A DNA stretch of 59,758 nt from Apostichopus parvimensis (taxonomy: Eukaryota > Echinodermata > Holothuroidea > Aspidochirotida > Stichopodidae). The translations under genes were made by a program, and so were the position numbers. The DNA is taken from NCBI GenBank assembly GCA_000934455.1, contig KN884762.1, positions 36,656 through 96,413 on the forward strand, in the 5' to 3' direction. Positions 59,587 to 59,758 of the stretch are shown in pieces. The notes beneath the pieces are model-generated. The model made no database searches, was not told where the DNA came from, and saw only the letters and a program-made list of their open reading frames with translations. The stretch's first letter is position 1; every line of letters starts with the position of its first letter.

Positions 59587-59758
59587 TAATTAACCATAAT
59601 ACTCTGGTGAGCCTTCCTGTCTTTACAGCGTCAACATAATACACTTGTGGGCCATCCTTATCTACAGCATCAACATAAGACTCTGGTGGGCCTTCCATCC
59701 TTATCTACAGCATCAGCATAAGACTCTGGTGGGCCTTCCATTCTTATCTACAGCATCA
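59587..59758. repeat. 43 bp tandem repeat, running off the window end
   Basis: Unit ACATAAGACTCTGGTGGGCC plus TTCCATCCTTATCTACAGCA plus TCA; about four copies, the first more diverged. Continues past the edge. Confidence 0.9.

Larger units (their letters stand above)
57312..59758 (+). other. Eph 3' UTR and downstream flank
   Basis: No coding region recognised. AATAAA hexamers occur at 57683-57688, 58394-58399 and 59336-59341, any of which could end the transcript; a poly-T tract lies at 57660-57672. The short ORFs here show no domain or codon pattern I recognise. The extent of the UTR cannot be fixed without transcripts. The end of the window is a 43 bp tandem repeat. Confidence 0.6.

Overview
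The window is eukaryotic: a single AT-rich locus with small coding exons split by long introns, GT/AG splice sites, LINE and SINE remnants, many minisatellites and two runs of N. Its one clear gene, on the + strand, is the 3' three quarters of an Eph-family receptor tyrosine kinase. An invertebrate is likely because the Eph exons are well conserved but differ from the vertebrate pattern (extra juxtamembrane mini-exons, whole SAM domain in the last exon). The TATAGCGC/(TAA)n repeat tails and the 142-144 bp AGGTCA-rich repeat look like what I know of marine deuterostomes. An echinoderm, perhaps a sea cucumber, is my best guess, but this is inference and could be wrong.

Layout. 1-20564: no Eph exon recognised. 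It holds intron or 5' flank, repeat tails, minisatellites, one unassigned exon-like ORF (5630-5787) and a broken LINE reverse-transcriptase piece (about 20070-20235). 20565-57311: fourteen coding exons whose splice phases join into one continuous frame of 750 codons. They encode, in order, the end of the cysteine-rich domain, two fibronectin type III domains, one transmembrane helix, a long juxtamembrane segment made from three mini-exons and a fourth exon with two tyrosines, a complete tyrosine kinase domain, and a SAM domain ending in a PDZ-ligand-like tail (ETLV). 57312-59758: 3' UTR or flank with three AATAAA signals, and a 43 bp minisatellite running off the edge. The signal peptide and ephrin-binding domain, roughly 250 residues in known Eph proteins, are not visible and probably lie upstream.

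The introns carry most of the unusual structure. The 14.3 kb intron between the cysteine-rich and first FN3 exons contains a 42 bp minisatellite, a SINE-like element with three successive hairpins, and a 1641 bp near-identical direct duplication on either side of a 50 N gap. That duplication is most simply an unmerged contig overlap. A diverged 142-144 bp tandem repeat recurs at four intronic sites (five arrays, counting the duplicated block) and carries direct repeats of AGGTCA in DR1 and DR4 spacing. A 3' end of a CR1-like LINE lies just before the kinase glycine-loop exon. I found no tRNA, rRNA, CRISPR or convincing second protein-coding gene.
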